Positions 8,028 through 17,117 of a DNA stretch of 64,000 nucleotides are shown here, piece by piece. This DNA comes from an uncultured Clostridia bacterium (GTDB lineage Bacteria > Bacillota > Clostridia > TANB77 > CAG-508), in NCBI GenBank assembly GCA_934141605.1, contig CAKPCL010000007.1, positions 1-64,000 of the forward strand, in the 5' to 3' direction. The stretch's first letter is position 1; every line of letters begins with the position of its first letter. The translations under genes and the position numbers were made by a program. The notes beneath the pieces are model-generated. The model was not told the origin of the DNA and searched no databases. It saw nothing but the letters and a program-made list of their open reading frames with translations.

Positions 8028-11000
8028 TTATTTTTCATTGTGTTTTTTTCTTAATAGCATAATTCCACCAACTATTCCGATTAAAGAAATTACTGCTAAA
8101 CTTCCTAATAAGAAGTAATTTGTTTCATTTCCTGTTTGAATTTTTGGAAGTAAAGAGTTGTAATATTCAAAACTGTAAATACCATCTTTTTCTTCCAATG
8201 ATACACCATCAGCCAATACGCCTTTGTCATTTATTTCTACTTTAACAACTTGGTCTGATAGTTTATATCCTAAAGGTGCTTTAATTTCTTTAATGTAGTA
8301 AGTTCCATATCTTAACTCATCGAATAATGCAGTTCCTTCAAATTCATTTGCTCCTGCTTCTTTAATAAGTTTAGTACATTCTTCATCTTCATAAATTCCG
8401 AAAACAAATTTATTTGATTTAATGTGTTCTTTTGTGTCTTTATCTAATTTTTCAACTCTAACAAACTTTAATATAGGCATATCTTTCATCTCTAATAATT
8501 GATTTTCCTTATCGCAAGAAACTTCAAATTCGATAGATTCTGCAATTTCATATCCGTATGGAGCAGTTGTTTCAGTTAATGTATATTTCTTACCTTCTTC
8601 TAATCCAGTAATATGATGAGGCTCTTTAGTTGAAGTCCATTTATCAATAATATTTCCATCTTTATCTGTAACAACTAATTCAGCACCTTCAAGTTCTTCA
8701 CCATTTGTTAAATCTGTTTTTGTTACATCTACTATTTTATCAACCATAACTTCGTGTTGTTTTTCTTTATCTGTAGTTACTGTGAACTCAACATCAGTTG
8801 CTTTTACATATCCTTCTGGAGTAATTTCTTCGTGAAGAATATAGGTTTCTCCTTCAACTAAATTATTGATTTTGTGTGTTTCTTTTCCAGAAGTCCATTC
8901 ATCAATAATGTTTCCATCTTTATCAAATACTTGGATTTTTGCTCCCTCTACTTCTTCTCCTGCAACATCGACCTTGCTCATTTCAACAACTTTATCAATC
9001 ATAACTTCGTGTTGTGTTTCCTTATCTGTAGTTACTGTAAATTCAACATCAGTTGCTTTTACATATCCATTTGGAGTAATTCCTTCGTGTAATGTATAAG
9101 TTTCATTTTCTTTAAGATTATTGATTATATGAGGCTCTTTTCCAGATTCCCACTCATCAACTATATTTTTATCTTTATCGAATACTTGAATTTTTGCTCC
9201 TTCTACTTCTTCTCCTGCAATATCAACTTTTGACATATTTACGATTTTATCAATCACTTCTTCGTGTTGTGTTTCCTTATCTGTAGTTACTGTAAATTCA
9301 ACATCAGTTGCAAGAACATAACCATCTGGAGCAGTTTCTTCGTGTAAAATATAAGTATTTCCTTCTTTTAAGTTATTGATTTTATGTGCTTCTTTTTCAG
9401 AAATCCATTCATCTACTAAATTTCCTTCTTTATCAAATACTTTCATAGAAGCACCTTCAATTTCATCTCCTTCAATATTCTTTTTAGTCATTTCGACTAT
9501 TTTGTCTGTCATCACTTCGTGTTGAGTTTCTTTTTCTAATGTTACTTCAAATTCAATATCTGTAGCAACAACATAACCATCTGGAGCAGTTTCTTCGTGT
9601 AAAGTATATTTTTCTCCTTCAACTAAGTTACTGATTTTGTGTGCCTCTTTTCCAGAAGTCCACTCATCAACTATATTTCCTTCTTTGTCAAATACTTGCA
9701 TTTTAGCACCTTCAACTTCATCTCCTGCAATGTTATTTTTAGTCATATCTACAACTTTATCAATCATTGTTACTTTTTGAATTTCTTTTGTATTTTCAAC
9801 TTTGAATTCTATATTAGTAGCTCTAACAAATCCTTTTGGAGCAATTTCTTCTCTTAATATATAGGATTTCCCTGCAACTAATCCTTCAATTTTATGTGTT
9901 TTATCTGTTGAAGTCCAAGAATCAATTACATTTTCATCTTTGTCAAGAACTTTTAATTTAGCTCCTTCAAGTTCTTTTTCTCCTGTAATATCTGTTTTTG
10001 AATACTCAACAAATGTTGTATCATTTTCAATATCTTTTGTTACTGTATATACTTTTGTAACATCATCTTTTTTGATAAATTCTACATCATAAATTGTGTC
10101 ATTTAATACCAATCCATCAATTACCTTAACTTCTTGTAATTCATATTTTCCCATTGGTAATTTTTCAACTTTTAAATCTCCATTTTTATCAAGATTATAA
10201 GTTTTAACTTCTTGGCCCTTTTTGTAGATAACACTTCCATCTGCATAATCAATGATGTTTTCTTTTGCAGTAAGTTTAAATTGAATACCACTTAAATCTG
10301 ATGTGTCAACTAAACTTGTATCTGCATCTTCTCTTAAAGCGATTGATTTATCTATAATTAAAGTTCCTGTAGGTTGTTCATTCTTAATAACAACTTCTTT
10401 TATAAAGTCGCCATCTTGGTCTGTGTCATAATTTCTTATTCCTTCAACTTTAAAGCCAACTGGATTATCTAATTGTAAAAAGCCTTCTGGAATTTTAATT
10501 TCAGTAATTTCATAAGTTCCAACTTCCAATTTTAATGGAGTTATTACAGAGCCTATTGGATCTCCTGCTTTATTGTTATAACTATTTGCTGGTACTACAA
10601 TATTCTTTGCATTAGTTGTAAAAGAATTATATGTTGTACTACCAATTTTTTGTGTTACTGCTTCACCCTTTTTGTAAAGTATTTTACCTGTAGCTCTATC
10701 ATATATATCTTTTGCAGCTTTAATCTGGAATGTAGCATTGTTTAATGATACAGTCTTTCCAGATGTTTTATCTTTCTTAATAAGTTTAATATAAGTTTCT
10801 TGTTGTTCATTATTAACAACAATATCTTTTACTTTCTTTGCCACATCTTGAACTTCTGACTCATCTTCTGTAATTGAAAAGGTAAAATCTGCTGCACTTT
10901 CATAATCTTTTGGAGTTGTTGTTTCTTTTACTATAAATGTTCCATAAGGTAAAACATTTTGTGTATAAGCATCTCCGTTTTCATCTGTTTCTATTGCTTC

Positions 11001-13070
11001 ATAAGTTGGAGCAATAACTTGTGCTTCGGCAACTCTCTTGCTATCAACTGTTACTGCATTTCCATACTCATCAATGCCACCCCATACCTCTGCGTATGTG
11101 TAACCTTTATCATAAGCTCTTTGTACTGCACTATTTAATTTAATAGTGAATATCGCACCTGCTAATCCAGGTGTTTCTCCAGAATTAACTTTTATACCAC
11201 TTTTAAAGATATGAATTCTCATTTCTTTAACTTTATCTGTACTATTTGCATTTCCAGTAATTATCTTTGTGTATTGATCTTTATATTTTAAATCTACTTT
11301 ATATGTCTTTTTATCAATTAAATATCCTTTTGGTGGATTTTCTTCTTTAACAATGTATTTTCCAATTGGTAAATCTGTAACATCTTGACATACACCTTTT
11401 TCATCTGTAGTTCTTGTTGCTACTAAATCACCTTTGCTATAAAATTTCTTTGATTTTGCAACATTATAAATATCTTCATCTGCATATACTTTATATACTG
11501 CATCTTTTAAAGTTGCATCTCCCTGTGCCATAGAGCCAGTTTTACTATCTTTCTTTATAATTGATATTGTTCCAGTTGGCTCCTCATCTACAACTCCTTT
11601 AATTTCTATTGTGATTACTGGAGTTGTATCATTCTTATATACTAAATTTGCAGTATATGTATTTTCATTTAATAAATATCCCGTTGGAGCTTGTACTTCT
11701 TTAACATAGTATTTTCCAAGTGGTAAATTATCAATTTGTGCCACACCCGTTCCAGATGCAGTTGTTATTTTGCTAACTTCTTGACCTTCTGTATAGAATG
11801 TCTTTGTTCCTGCTTTGTTTGTAATCTTTTCTGCTGCTATTACTTGAAATACTGCACCACCAATTTTGTCGTTATTTTCACTAACTTTATAAAGAACTAT
11901 TTTTCCAGTTGGCTCTGTATCAGTTATAGTTTTTGTTGATGTTTGAGAAGGCTTTACTTCTACTTGATATTTTTCTGTATTTACAAGATAGCCAGTAGGA
12001 GCAGATTTTTCTTTTATTGTATAAGTTCCTCTTTTTAATTTCTCTACAGTTATTTTTCCATTTTTAACAGTTACATCTTGATTGTAACCATCTGGACCTG
12101 TAATATTAAATACTGCACCATCAATCAAATCATTGTTTGTACTTAATTTAGTTAATTCTATTTTTCCAAATAAGTTAATCTTTAAACTCATTGCCATTGG
12201 TACTGGATCATTATAATGTAAAGCCATTAACTGATCTTGTACTCCAGTTGTAAAAGAAAAATATACAGTTGTATCTTGATCTCTTGATTCTTCTTTTATT
12301 AATCCCCAACTTTGAAATGTGCTATCAGAAATATTTAGACTTTCTACGGTGCAATCTTCTGATACTGTAATTGTTAATGTGTTTTCTCCTTTATTGTGTT
12401 GAAATCTCACATTATCTTTTGTATTGTCTATACTTGAATAATCAGCTAATACTCCGTTTGTATCATTCAATACTTTGGTTTCTCCTGCTTCTATTTCAAT
12501 AGTAGTTGCATCAAAGCTAGGTCTTGTCTGCATATTGTTAATTTTGTTATTTATGTCATTTTTAAATGCAACATAGTCGGCTTGAACTGTTGAATCTCTA
12601 AATGTAGCATTTGATTGTCCTAAAGTTTCCCAAATGTATTGTTGAGTAAAAACATAGGCTTGCTTTACCCATTTCATATCATTTGCAAGTATTCCTCCAT
12701 CTACTACATAACCCCCATTGTCCTTATACCAACCAAAATAAGCAATCTTACAAGCTCTTTTTATTGTAGCATCTGTAGGTGTATAATAATTCCCATTATA
12801 AGAACTTCCTGTTTTGAAATCTACCCCGTGTTCAGCACAAAAAACGGTATATCTTTCTCCAGTAGTATTGTTTATCAATTTTCTAATTAAAACGCCAGTT
12901 GAACCTGCTGCATGATCTGTAGTTAACATTCCAGAAGCATATTGACCTCCAACGAAAGAGCCACTTCCAGATACTGCAAAAACTGGACTAATATTAGTTA
13001 ATATAGTAATTAATAGCAATAGTATTGCAACTATTTTTTTATTTAAAATATAATTCTTAATAGTTTTCAC
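8028..13070 (-). CDS. Giant thioester-domain/SpaA (Cna-B) cell-surface adhesin
   Basis: A 1680-residue wall protein with a GTG start and AAAGGAG site. Signal peptide about 1-32. Residues about 33-290 look like a thioester adhesion domain, with the Cys motif FCAEHG and the Gln motif FTQQYIWE. Several SpaA/Cna-B domains follow, with KLSTNN/LYKVSENN openings and YxxKExxAPxGY hallmarks that normally form Lys-Asn isopeptides. Next come six tandem repeats of about 85 residues (8480-10009), a last SpaA domain, then LPKIQTG, a membrane segment and a KKHNEK tail. The sorting motif is non-standard. The class B sortase encoded 1.7 kb upstream is the obvious partner. Likely job: covalent attachment to host or recipient surfaces. 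Confidence 0.9.
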   Translation of the reverse strand: MKTIKNYILNKKIVAILLLLITILTNISPVFAVSGSGSFVGGQYASGMLTTDHAAGSTGVLIRKLINNTTGERYTVFCAEHGVDFKTGSSYNGNYYTPTDATIKRACKIAYFGWYKDNGGYVVDGGILANDMKWVKQAYVFTQQYIWETLGQSNATFRDSTVQADYVAFKNDINNKINNMQTRPSFDATTIEIEAGETKVLNDTNGVLADYSSIDNTKDNVRFQHNKGENTLTITVSEDCTVESLNISDSTFQSWGLIKEESRDQDTTVYFSFTTGVQDQLMALHYNDPVPMAMSLKINLFGKIELTKLSTNNDLIDGAVFNITGPDGYNQDVTVKNGKITVEKLKRGTYTIKEKSAPTGYLVNTEKYQVEVKPSQTSTKTITDTEPTGKIVLYKVSENNDKIGGAVFQVIAAEKITNKAGTKTFYTEGQEVSKITTASGTGVAQIDNLPLGKYYVKEVQAPTGYLLNENTYTANLVYKNDTTPVITIEIKGVVDEEPTGTISIIKKDSKTGSMAQGDATLKDAVYKVYADEDIYNVAKSKKFYSKGDLVATRTTDEKGVCQDVTDLPIGKYIVKEENPPKGYLIDKKTYKVDLKYKDQYTKIITGNANSTDKVKEMRIHIFKSGIKVNSGETPGLAGAIFTIKLNSAVQRAYDKGYTYAEVWGGIDEYGNAVTVDSKRVAEAQVIAPTYEAIETDENGDAYTQNVLPYGTFIVKETTTPKDYESAADFTFSITEDESEVQDVAKKVKDIVVNNEQQETYIKLIKKDKTSGKTVSLNNATFQIKAAKDIYDRATGKILYKKGEAVTQKIGSTTYNSFTTNAKNIVVPANSYNNKAGDPIGSVITPLKLEVGTYEITEIKIPEGFLQLDNPVGFKVEGIRNYDTDQDGDFIKEVVIKNEQPTGTLIIDKSIALREDADTSLVDTSDLSGIQFKLTAKENIIDYADGSVIYKKGQEVKTYNLDKNGDLKVEKLPMGKYELQEVKVIDGLVLNDTIYDVEFIKKDDVTKVYTVTKDIENDTTFVEYSKTDITGEKELEGAKLKVLDKDENVIDSWTSTDKTHKIEGLVAGKSYILREEIAPKGFVRATNIEFKVENTKEIQKVTMIDKVVDMTKNNIAGDEVEGAKMQVFDKEGNIVDEWTSGKEAHKISNLVEGEKYTLHEETAPDGYVVATDIEFEVTLEKETQHEVMTDKIVEMTKKNIEGDEIEGASMKVFDKEGNLVDEWISEKEAHKINNLKEGNTYILHEETAPDGYVLATDVEFTVTTDKETQHEEVIDKIVNMSKVDIAGEEVEGAKIQVFDKDKNIVDEWESGKEPHIINNLKENETYTLHEGITPNGYVKATDVEFTVTTDKETQHEVMIDKVVEMSKVDVAGEEVEGAKIQVFDKDGNIIDEWTSGKETHKINNLVEGETYILHEEITPEGYVKATDVEFTVTTDKEKQHEVMVDKIVDVTKTDLTNGEELEGAELVVTDKDGNIIDKWTSTKEPHHITGLEEGKKYTLTETTAPYGYEIAESIEFEVSCDKENQLLEMKDMPILKFVRVEKLDKDTKEHIKSNKFVFGIYEDEECTKLIKEAGANEFEGTALFDELRYGTYYIKEIKAPLGYKLSDQVVKVEINDKGVLADGVSLEEKDGIYSFEYYNSLLPKIQTGNETNYFLLGSLAVISLIGIVGGIMLLRKKHNEK
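8480..10009 (-). repeat. Six tandem 255-bp repeats inside the adhesin gene
   Basis: Six in-frame units of about 85 codons. Each contains EGAxxxVxDKxxN, a W-S/T-S-x-K-x-x-H turn, LxExxxPxGY and EFxV. Units 4 and 5 are the closest at DNA level, with long identical stretches around 8990-9090 and 9247-9347. This suggests recent duplication or gene conversion, and copy number could vary between strains. Confidence 0.85.
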
Positions 13071-13126
13071 TTTTAAAATCTCCTTTTCTTAAAAATTTGC
13101 AAAAAAATAAAGGGTACAAAATCCCC

Positions 13127-13687
13127 TTAATAAAATGTTACTCTCATTCCTAAATAAACACCTTCATTGTCTTTTATAGGAACACACTCGCCACTAAAAT
13201 CATAAGACTTTAAATATTCTTGTGCAGCTTGTGTTACATTATCCATAGTATATCCATCAGTAAATAAAAAATCTTTATTTGCTGGTTTTTTCTTTGTGTT
13301 TTTCTCTTTATTTTCATTTGATGCAGTAGTAGTCTGTGTATTTTCTTTAGGATTCTCTTTTATTTCTTGCTTTGTATTTTCTTCTTTTGCAACTATATTT
13401 GTATTATCTTTCGTTGCTTCCTCTACCTGTTCCGTATTTTCTTTAATCGTTATATTTTCAATATTTGAAGTAGTTTCTTCATCTGTATTATTTTCATTGA
13501 TAATATTGTTTTCATCATCTTTTTGGATAAAGTTGTCTATATCATTTGATGATTGATTATATTTGGCATAAAATCCATAAAAAAATATACTTATTATAAG
13601 AAATATTGCAATAATAAGAAAAAATATTTTCTTTTTTCTAGCATCCTTTAAATAAAGTTCTAATAATTTTTTATCCTGCTCATTCAT
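13127..13687 (-). CDS. Membrane-anchored low-complexity ICE protein
   Basis: About 186 residues from ATG 13687 (AGAGG site upstream). A cytoplasmic N-terminus of about 20 residues is followed by one membrane segment (FFLIIAIFLIISIFFYGFY). A long Asn/Glu/Thr-rich spacer then leads to a compact C-terminal segment with YTMDNVTQAAQEYL and YLGMRVTFY. The spacer looks like a wall-crossing stalk that presents the C-terminal part outside. It lies directly upstream of the adhesin gene in the same operon. Function unknown. Confidence 0.6.
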   Translation of the reverse strand: MNEQDKKLLELYLKDARKKKIFFLIIAIFLIISIFFYGFYAKYNQSSNDIDNFIQKDDENNIINENNTDEETTSNIENITIKENTEQVEEATKDNTNIVAKEENTKQEIKENPKENTQTTTASNENKEKNTKKKPANKDFLFTDGYTMDNVTQAAQEYLKSYDFSGECVPIKDNEGVYLGMRVTFY

Positions 13688-13883
13688 TATTTTTTTCCTC
13701 TTTAGGATGTGTGCAATCAATAAATTTTTTCTCTAATTTTTCATACTCCTTTTTTATTGTAGTATAATTTTTTATTTTAATGTCAATATCATCAATTTTC
13801 TTTTGTAGTTTAGATTGTTCAGTTACAAATTTAGATTTTTCTGCATTTAATCTTTCTATTATTTTTAACACTCTTTTTATCAT
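13680..13883 (-). CDS. Small coiled-coil ICE protein
   Basis: 67 residues from ATG 13883, chosen for the GGGAGG site 7 nt upstream. Almost entirely charged heptad-like helix (about 1-52), then a short C-terminal part with one Cys and one His (DCTHPKEE). It overlaps the next gene by 8 nt, a sign of translational coupling. Probably a small coiled-coil protein; role unknown. Confidence 0.6.
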   Translation of the reverse strand: MIKRVLKIIERLNAEKSKFVTEQSKLQKKIDDIDIKIKNYTTIKKEYEKLEKKFIDCTHPKEEKNNE

Positions 13884-13942
13884 AGTTTTCCTCCCATAAA
13901 AAAAGAGCCAAGAACTCAATCTTGACCTTTATATAGTTTTAC

Positions 13943-14671
13943 TTATCTGTAATAAAAGTTTATAGTCCATTTACCACAATACATACAATCCCATACTTCA
14001 TATCCAGAAGGACAATTTTTATAATATGTGTCATTATCTATTTTGTTGTTTTCCCATTGATCTCCCCAATATTTTATTTGTTGATTATAGTAATCAATAG
14101 CATCATTTTTAGAATTAAACCATTTTCCAGAGTTTCCTATATTCATTCCGTGATTGTTATTATTAGTACATCTTTCAACTTTTTGCTCTGTTTTAGTTTC
14201 TTCTTGTTTATTATTTTGACCACTTGATGATTGAGAAGTAGGATTAGTTACTGAAGTAGTTGTAGATGTATGTGTTGTTGTTTGACTTGTACTTTGTGTT
14301 ACATTTTCTTTCTTTGGTGTACTTGAATTATTATTTGATGGACCACTCTTTGTTTGAGTAGATGATTGTGTATTTTTCGTAGTTGTTTGAGTTTCCTGTT
14401 TAGCTTCAACTACTTCTGTATTTTCATTATTTGTTTCAGTAATAGTAGTTTCAATATTTTCTTCAACAGGATTACTCTCAATTTCATTAACTACTGTATT
14501 TGTATCATCTGCAATAGACTTGATTATATTTTCTGGCATAGGACTTAATTCATTTGCATTATCTATTTTACCTTGACTATCATTCTTGTACGATATGAAA
14601 TATAAAGTTCCTCCGATTCCAAGAATAACTAATATCAAAATTATTATTATAAGGATTCTCTTTTTCATCAT
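13943..14671 (-). CDS. Secreted or membrane-anchored Thr/Ser-rich protein of the ICE
   Basis: About 242 residues from ATG 14671 (GGAGG site). One N-terminal hydrophobic helix (residues about 3-27) acts as signal or anchor. A long Thr/Ser/Asn/Gln-rich low-complexity stalk (about 60-165) ends in a compact domain rich in aromatics and Cys (NIGNSGKWFNSKNDAIDYY ... CPSGYEVWDCMYCGKW). The CxxCG near the end may bind metal or form a disulfide. It lies between the sortase and the adhesin genes, so a surface role linked to them is likely. It lacks a sorting signal. Confidence 0.6.
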   Translation of the reverse strand: MMKKRILIIIILILVILGIGGTLYFISYKNDSQGKIDNANELSPMPENIIKSIADDTNTVVNEIESNPVEENIETTITETNNENTEVVEAKQETQTTTKNTQSSTQTKSGPSNNNSSTPKKENVTQSTSQTTTHTSTTTSVTNPTSQSSSGQNNKQEETKTEQKVERCTNNNNHGMNIGNSGKWFNSKNDAIDYYNQQIKYWGDQWENNKIDNDTYYKNCPSGYEVWDCMYCGKWTINFYYR

Positions 14672-14741
14672 AATAGACACCTCCTACTATAATAATAACG
14701 TGAAATTTAAAATTTGTCAGCCCTTTTTCCACAATTTCTTT

Positions 14742-15461
14742 TTACATAGGTATAAGACTAGCAATAATGTAGTATCTCTGATCTGTTGGTCTTGTTTTTG
14801 CATTTATATAAGAACAAGTAGATAACTTAACTATTTTATTGATACCTCCATTATATTCAATATCATATTTACTAGCCTTTTCATAGTATTTTATTCTTTC
14901 ACTAAAATCTAATAATTTTATATTATTACTTTCAGTTGAAATTCCTATAGAATACACACTAAAAATTGTTGCTTCATAGTCGCAATTTGGAGTATATATT
15001 TTAAATTTGAGATGAGAATAAAGAAAATCCTTATCCAAATAATTACCCAAATTTGAAAACATACTTCCATTCTTCATATTATGCCCATATACTATTGTTT
15101 CATTAGTTTCAAATGGTAATAAATCTGTTGTGAATATAGATCCATTACTATTATATGTCTTATAAAATGAATGTTTTAAGTAATAAACATCCTTATCTTT
15201 TAAAATAGGATAATTTATATTCGTGCCTTCAATTTCAATCCAAGCAACTATATCTTCATTAACTGATTTTAGATAATCCCAATCTATTTTCTTTTCCTGT
15301 GTTTCTTCATTTATTTCAACGGATTCTTCAATCAAATCTTCTGTAGATTCATTGCTTTCATTTAACTCTTGCAGATCTTTTAACAATAAATACACACATA
15401 TAGAAAAGACTATAATAAATATAAGAATTAGCATTATAACTAATATTTTCTTACATTTCAT
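14742..15461 (-). CDS. Class B sortase
   Basis: About 239 residues from ATG 15461 (AAAGGAT site; it overlaps the stop of the upstream gene). N-terminal membrane anchor ILVIMLILIFIIVFSICVYL, then an acidic linker and the sortase fold. The catalytic triad is visible: His in VYGHNM, Cys in KLSTCSY and Arg in TDQRYYI. The class B assignment rests on the LSTC motif and the helical segment WDYLKSVNEDIVAWIEI. Sortases cut a sorting motif and link the protein to peptidoglycan or pilin lysines. The SpaA-type adhesin of the same operon, with LPKIQTG, is the likely substrate. Confidence 0.88.
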   Translation of the reverse strand: MKCKKILVIMLILIFIIVFSICVYLLLKDLQELNESNESTEDLIEESVEINEETQEKKIDWDYLKSVNEDIVAWIEIEGTNINYPILKDKDVYYLKHSFYKTYNSNGSIFTTDLLPFETNETIVYGHNMKNGSMFSNLGNYLDKDFLYSHLKFKIYTPNCDYEATIFSVYSIGISTESNNIKLLDFSERIKYYEKASKYDIEYNGGINKIVKLSTCSYINAKTRPTDQRYYIIASLIPM

Positions 15462-15774
15462 AGTCTTTATCCTTTTCGCTTTGTGATTTTTGTAATTCTT
15501 GTAACATTCTTTCATCATAGGTTTCATCTTCTTCTATAAAAACGGCAATAGAATCTTCGGCAGAGCGTCCATCTAAATATCTTTCGTATAATGAATCGGT
15601 TTCATCAATGCAATAATCTTCCATATCTAATTCTTCTTCCTGTTTTTTTATCTTTTCTTTTTCTCTTTGATAAAATTTAAGAGCTAAAGTTTTATCTAAA
15701 AAAACTGTTGTAATAGTTTCGTTTTCACCAGATTCAATATAAATGTTTCTATATGTTACTTTGTAAATCTTCAT
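15451..15774 (-). CDS. Small acidic ICE protein
   Basis: 107 residues, soluble and strongly acidic in the second half, with a KFYQREKEKIKKQEEEL helix in the middle. Good AAAGGAG site. Its stop overlaps the sortase start, so the pair is probably coupled. No recognised domain. Confidence 0.6.
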   Translation of the reverse strand: MKIYKVTYRNIYIESGENETITTVFLDKTLALKFYQREKEKIKKQEEELDMEDYCIDETDSLYERYLDGRSAEDSIAVFIEEDETYDERMLQELQKSQSEKDKDYEM

Positions 15775-15854
15775 TGAAAAATTCTCCTTTCTCTTAATAT
15801 TTTATTTTTTATACCTTATGGATATGGCATAAGAAACACCTCCTCTACTATATA

Positions 15855-16670
15855 TTAAATTTCTATTTCACTATTATCTGGTATAAAAAAAGAAGGTGTT
15901 GATACATCCCTCGTTAATTCGTTTTCTACACTCTTATAATAGTAGTTAATAAAATTTTCAATTTGATTATCTGTTCCTTTATATTGATTCTCCCTATTTT
16001 TGCAATCATTATACATTTGAATCAACTTATCTCTACTAACCTTATTAGATAAATAGAACAGTCTATTTTTTACCATTAATGCAATAATGTATGTTATATC
16101 TTTAATTCTATCCAAGTTTTCAGAAGATATATATTGCATACTTTCTTTTGAATAAAACATTTCATATCTTTTTAATGCAACAATTATTTCATTATATTCA
16201 ACATTTATAAATTCTTCTGGAATTTCTTTTTCTTTATCTTTGTCTATTATATAATTAAATAATCTATCTATCTTCTTATTATTTATATTATTATCTATTA
16301 TATTATTATATTGTCCTTTTTGGGACATACCCTCTGTCCTATCTATCGCATAGGGGTATGTCCTGTTTATCGTATAGGGTGTATCATTAGGATAAATTCT
16401 TCGTTGTATAATTTCTCCTTTATCATTCTTTATTATATCTAAACATACAAATCCTAATGATTTTAAATGCGATACCCATTTTGAAATAGTGTGTGGTTGT
16501 GCATTTAATAATCTTCCTAAATAATTATTCGATGCATAACAATATCCTTCTTTATTGGATAGAACAGTTATTATAGCATATAACAACTTTTCATTAGCCT
16601 TAATCTTTTCATTGAATAAAACAGTTGCAGGAATGATTGCATAATATCCTATTTTATTTTCTTCATTCAT
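15855..16670 (-). CDS. HTH (HTH_36-like) ICE replication/regulatory protein
   Basis: About 271 residues from ATG 16670 (AAGGAG site, 11-nt spacing). The N-terminal 100 residues form a winged helix of the type seen in plasmid and phage replication initiators: GYYAIIPATVLFNEKIKANEK, then YLGRLLNAQPHTISKWVSHLKSLG as the recognition region. The C-terminal half is helical and less conserved. Such proteins occur near the ends of ICEs beside small DUF3789 genes, as here. A role in element replication or control is inferred. The first gene after the repeat-rich element end is the DUF3789-like gene, which overlaps this start by 8 nt. Confidence 0.65.
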   Translation of the reverse strand: MNEENKIGYYAIIPATVLFNEKIKANEKLLYAIITVLSNKEGYCYASNNYLGRLLNAQPHTISKWVSHLKSLGFVCLDIIKNDKGEIIQRRIYPNDTPYTINRTYPYAIDRTEGMSQKGQYNNIIDNNINNKKIDRLFNYIIDKDKEKEIPEEFINVEYNEIIVALKRYEMFYSKESMQYISSENLDRIKDITYIIALMVKNRLFYLSNKVSRDKLIQMYNDCKNRENQYKGTDNQIENFINYYYKSVENELTRDVSTPSFFIPDNSEIEI

Positions 16671-16764
16671 TGTATGTATCACTCCTTTTGCCAACAAGAA
16701 TTATTGCATATAATAATAATGAAACATTAGCACCTATAAATAATCCTAATATAAATTGCCACAT
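16663..16764 (-). CDS. DUF3789-like small membrane protein
   Basis: 33 residues starting MWQFILGLFIGANVSLLLYA, a single hydrophobic helix with a short polar tail GKRSDTYNE. It resembles the DUF3789 peptides (MWxFIxGxFxG..) common in Firmicute ICEs. Ribosome site AGAGGTGAT 7 nt before the ATG. The stop overlaps the start of the HTH gene, so the two are coupled. Function unknown even in the family. Confidence 0.7.
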   Translation of the reverse strand: MWQFILGLFIGANVSLLLYAIILVGKRSDTYNE

Positions 16765-17117
16765 TTTTTATCACCTCTTTACTTAATTTTTCTTTATTTT
16801 TTGTGTTTTTTTGTCTTTTTTTGCTACTTTTTAAAATAGGGTTAATTTTTAAACCTATTTTAAAATTGGCATTTTTTACTCTATTTTTTTACTTTTGCCT
16901 AAAAAAAATAAACATTACCCTTTTTTCGGTAATGCCTATTAACTGTAGCATTTCATTCAATATAAACATTCATTATTTTGGTTGCACTTTCGTAAACTAT
17001 TCAGATTAGTAATCTTCTTAGTGCAACATTTTATACTTTTTTCTTGTAAAACACTATTTATTTCAGTATTTTCAAGGTTTTTTATAACTTTTTTGTTTAA
17101 AGGTTGCACTTAAAATC
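16765..17117. other. Gene-free, repeat-bearing terminal segment of the ICE
   Basis: 353 bp with no convincing gene. It holds a 12-bp perfect inverted repeat (16829-16840 with 16854-16865), a 7-bp hairpin CATTACC/GGTAATG (16913-16919 with 16928-16934), and inverted GTTGCACT/AGTGCAAC (16981-16988, 17020-17027) around a 13-nt palindrome at 17003-17015. A third, directly repeated GTTGCACT lies at 17103-17110, at the junction with cotJC. Repeats like these commonly bind integrase, excisionase or replication proteins. The specific role is inferred. Confidence 0.6.

Larger units (their letters stand above)
1..17117. mobile_element. Right part of an integrative conjugative element (ICE) inserted in cotJC
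   Basis: A continuous run of minus-strand genes typical of Gram-positive conjugative elements: an HTH protein, DUF3789-like peptide, class B sortase, SpaA/thioester surface protein, mobile primase, PcfB-like protein, VirD4/TraG coupling protein, and VirB2- and VirB6-like membrane proteins. The right boundary is placed at about 17110-17128. There the cotJC reading frame stops after ...LAAD and gives way to AT-rich, repeat-bearing DNA with GTTGCACT motifs. The left end, relaxase, VirB4 and integrase are outside the window. The element name and its exact end are inferred; the gene content is seen directly. Confidence 0.8.

Noticed and set aside
8480..10009. Regular repeats that could suggest a CRISPR array
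   Set aside because: Units are 255 bp, in frame and encode SpaA-type domains; there are no short identical repeats with unique spacers anywhere in the window.
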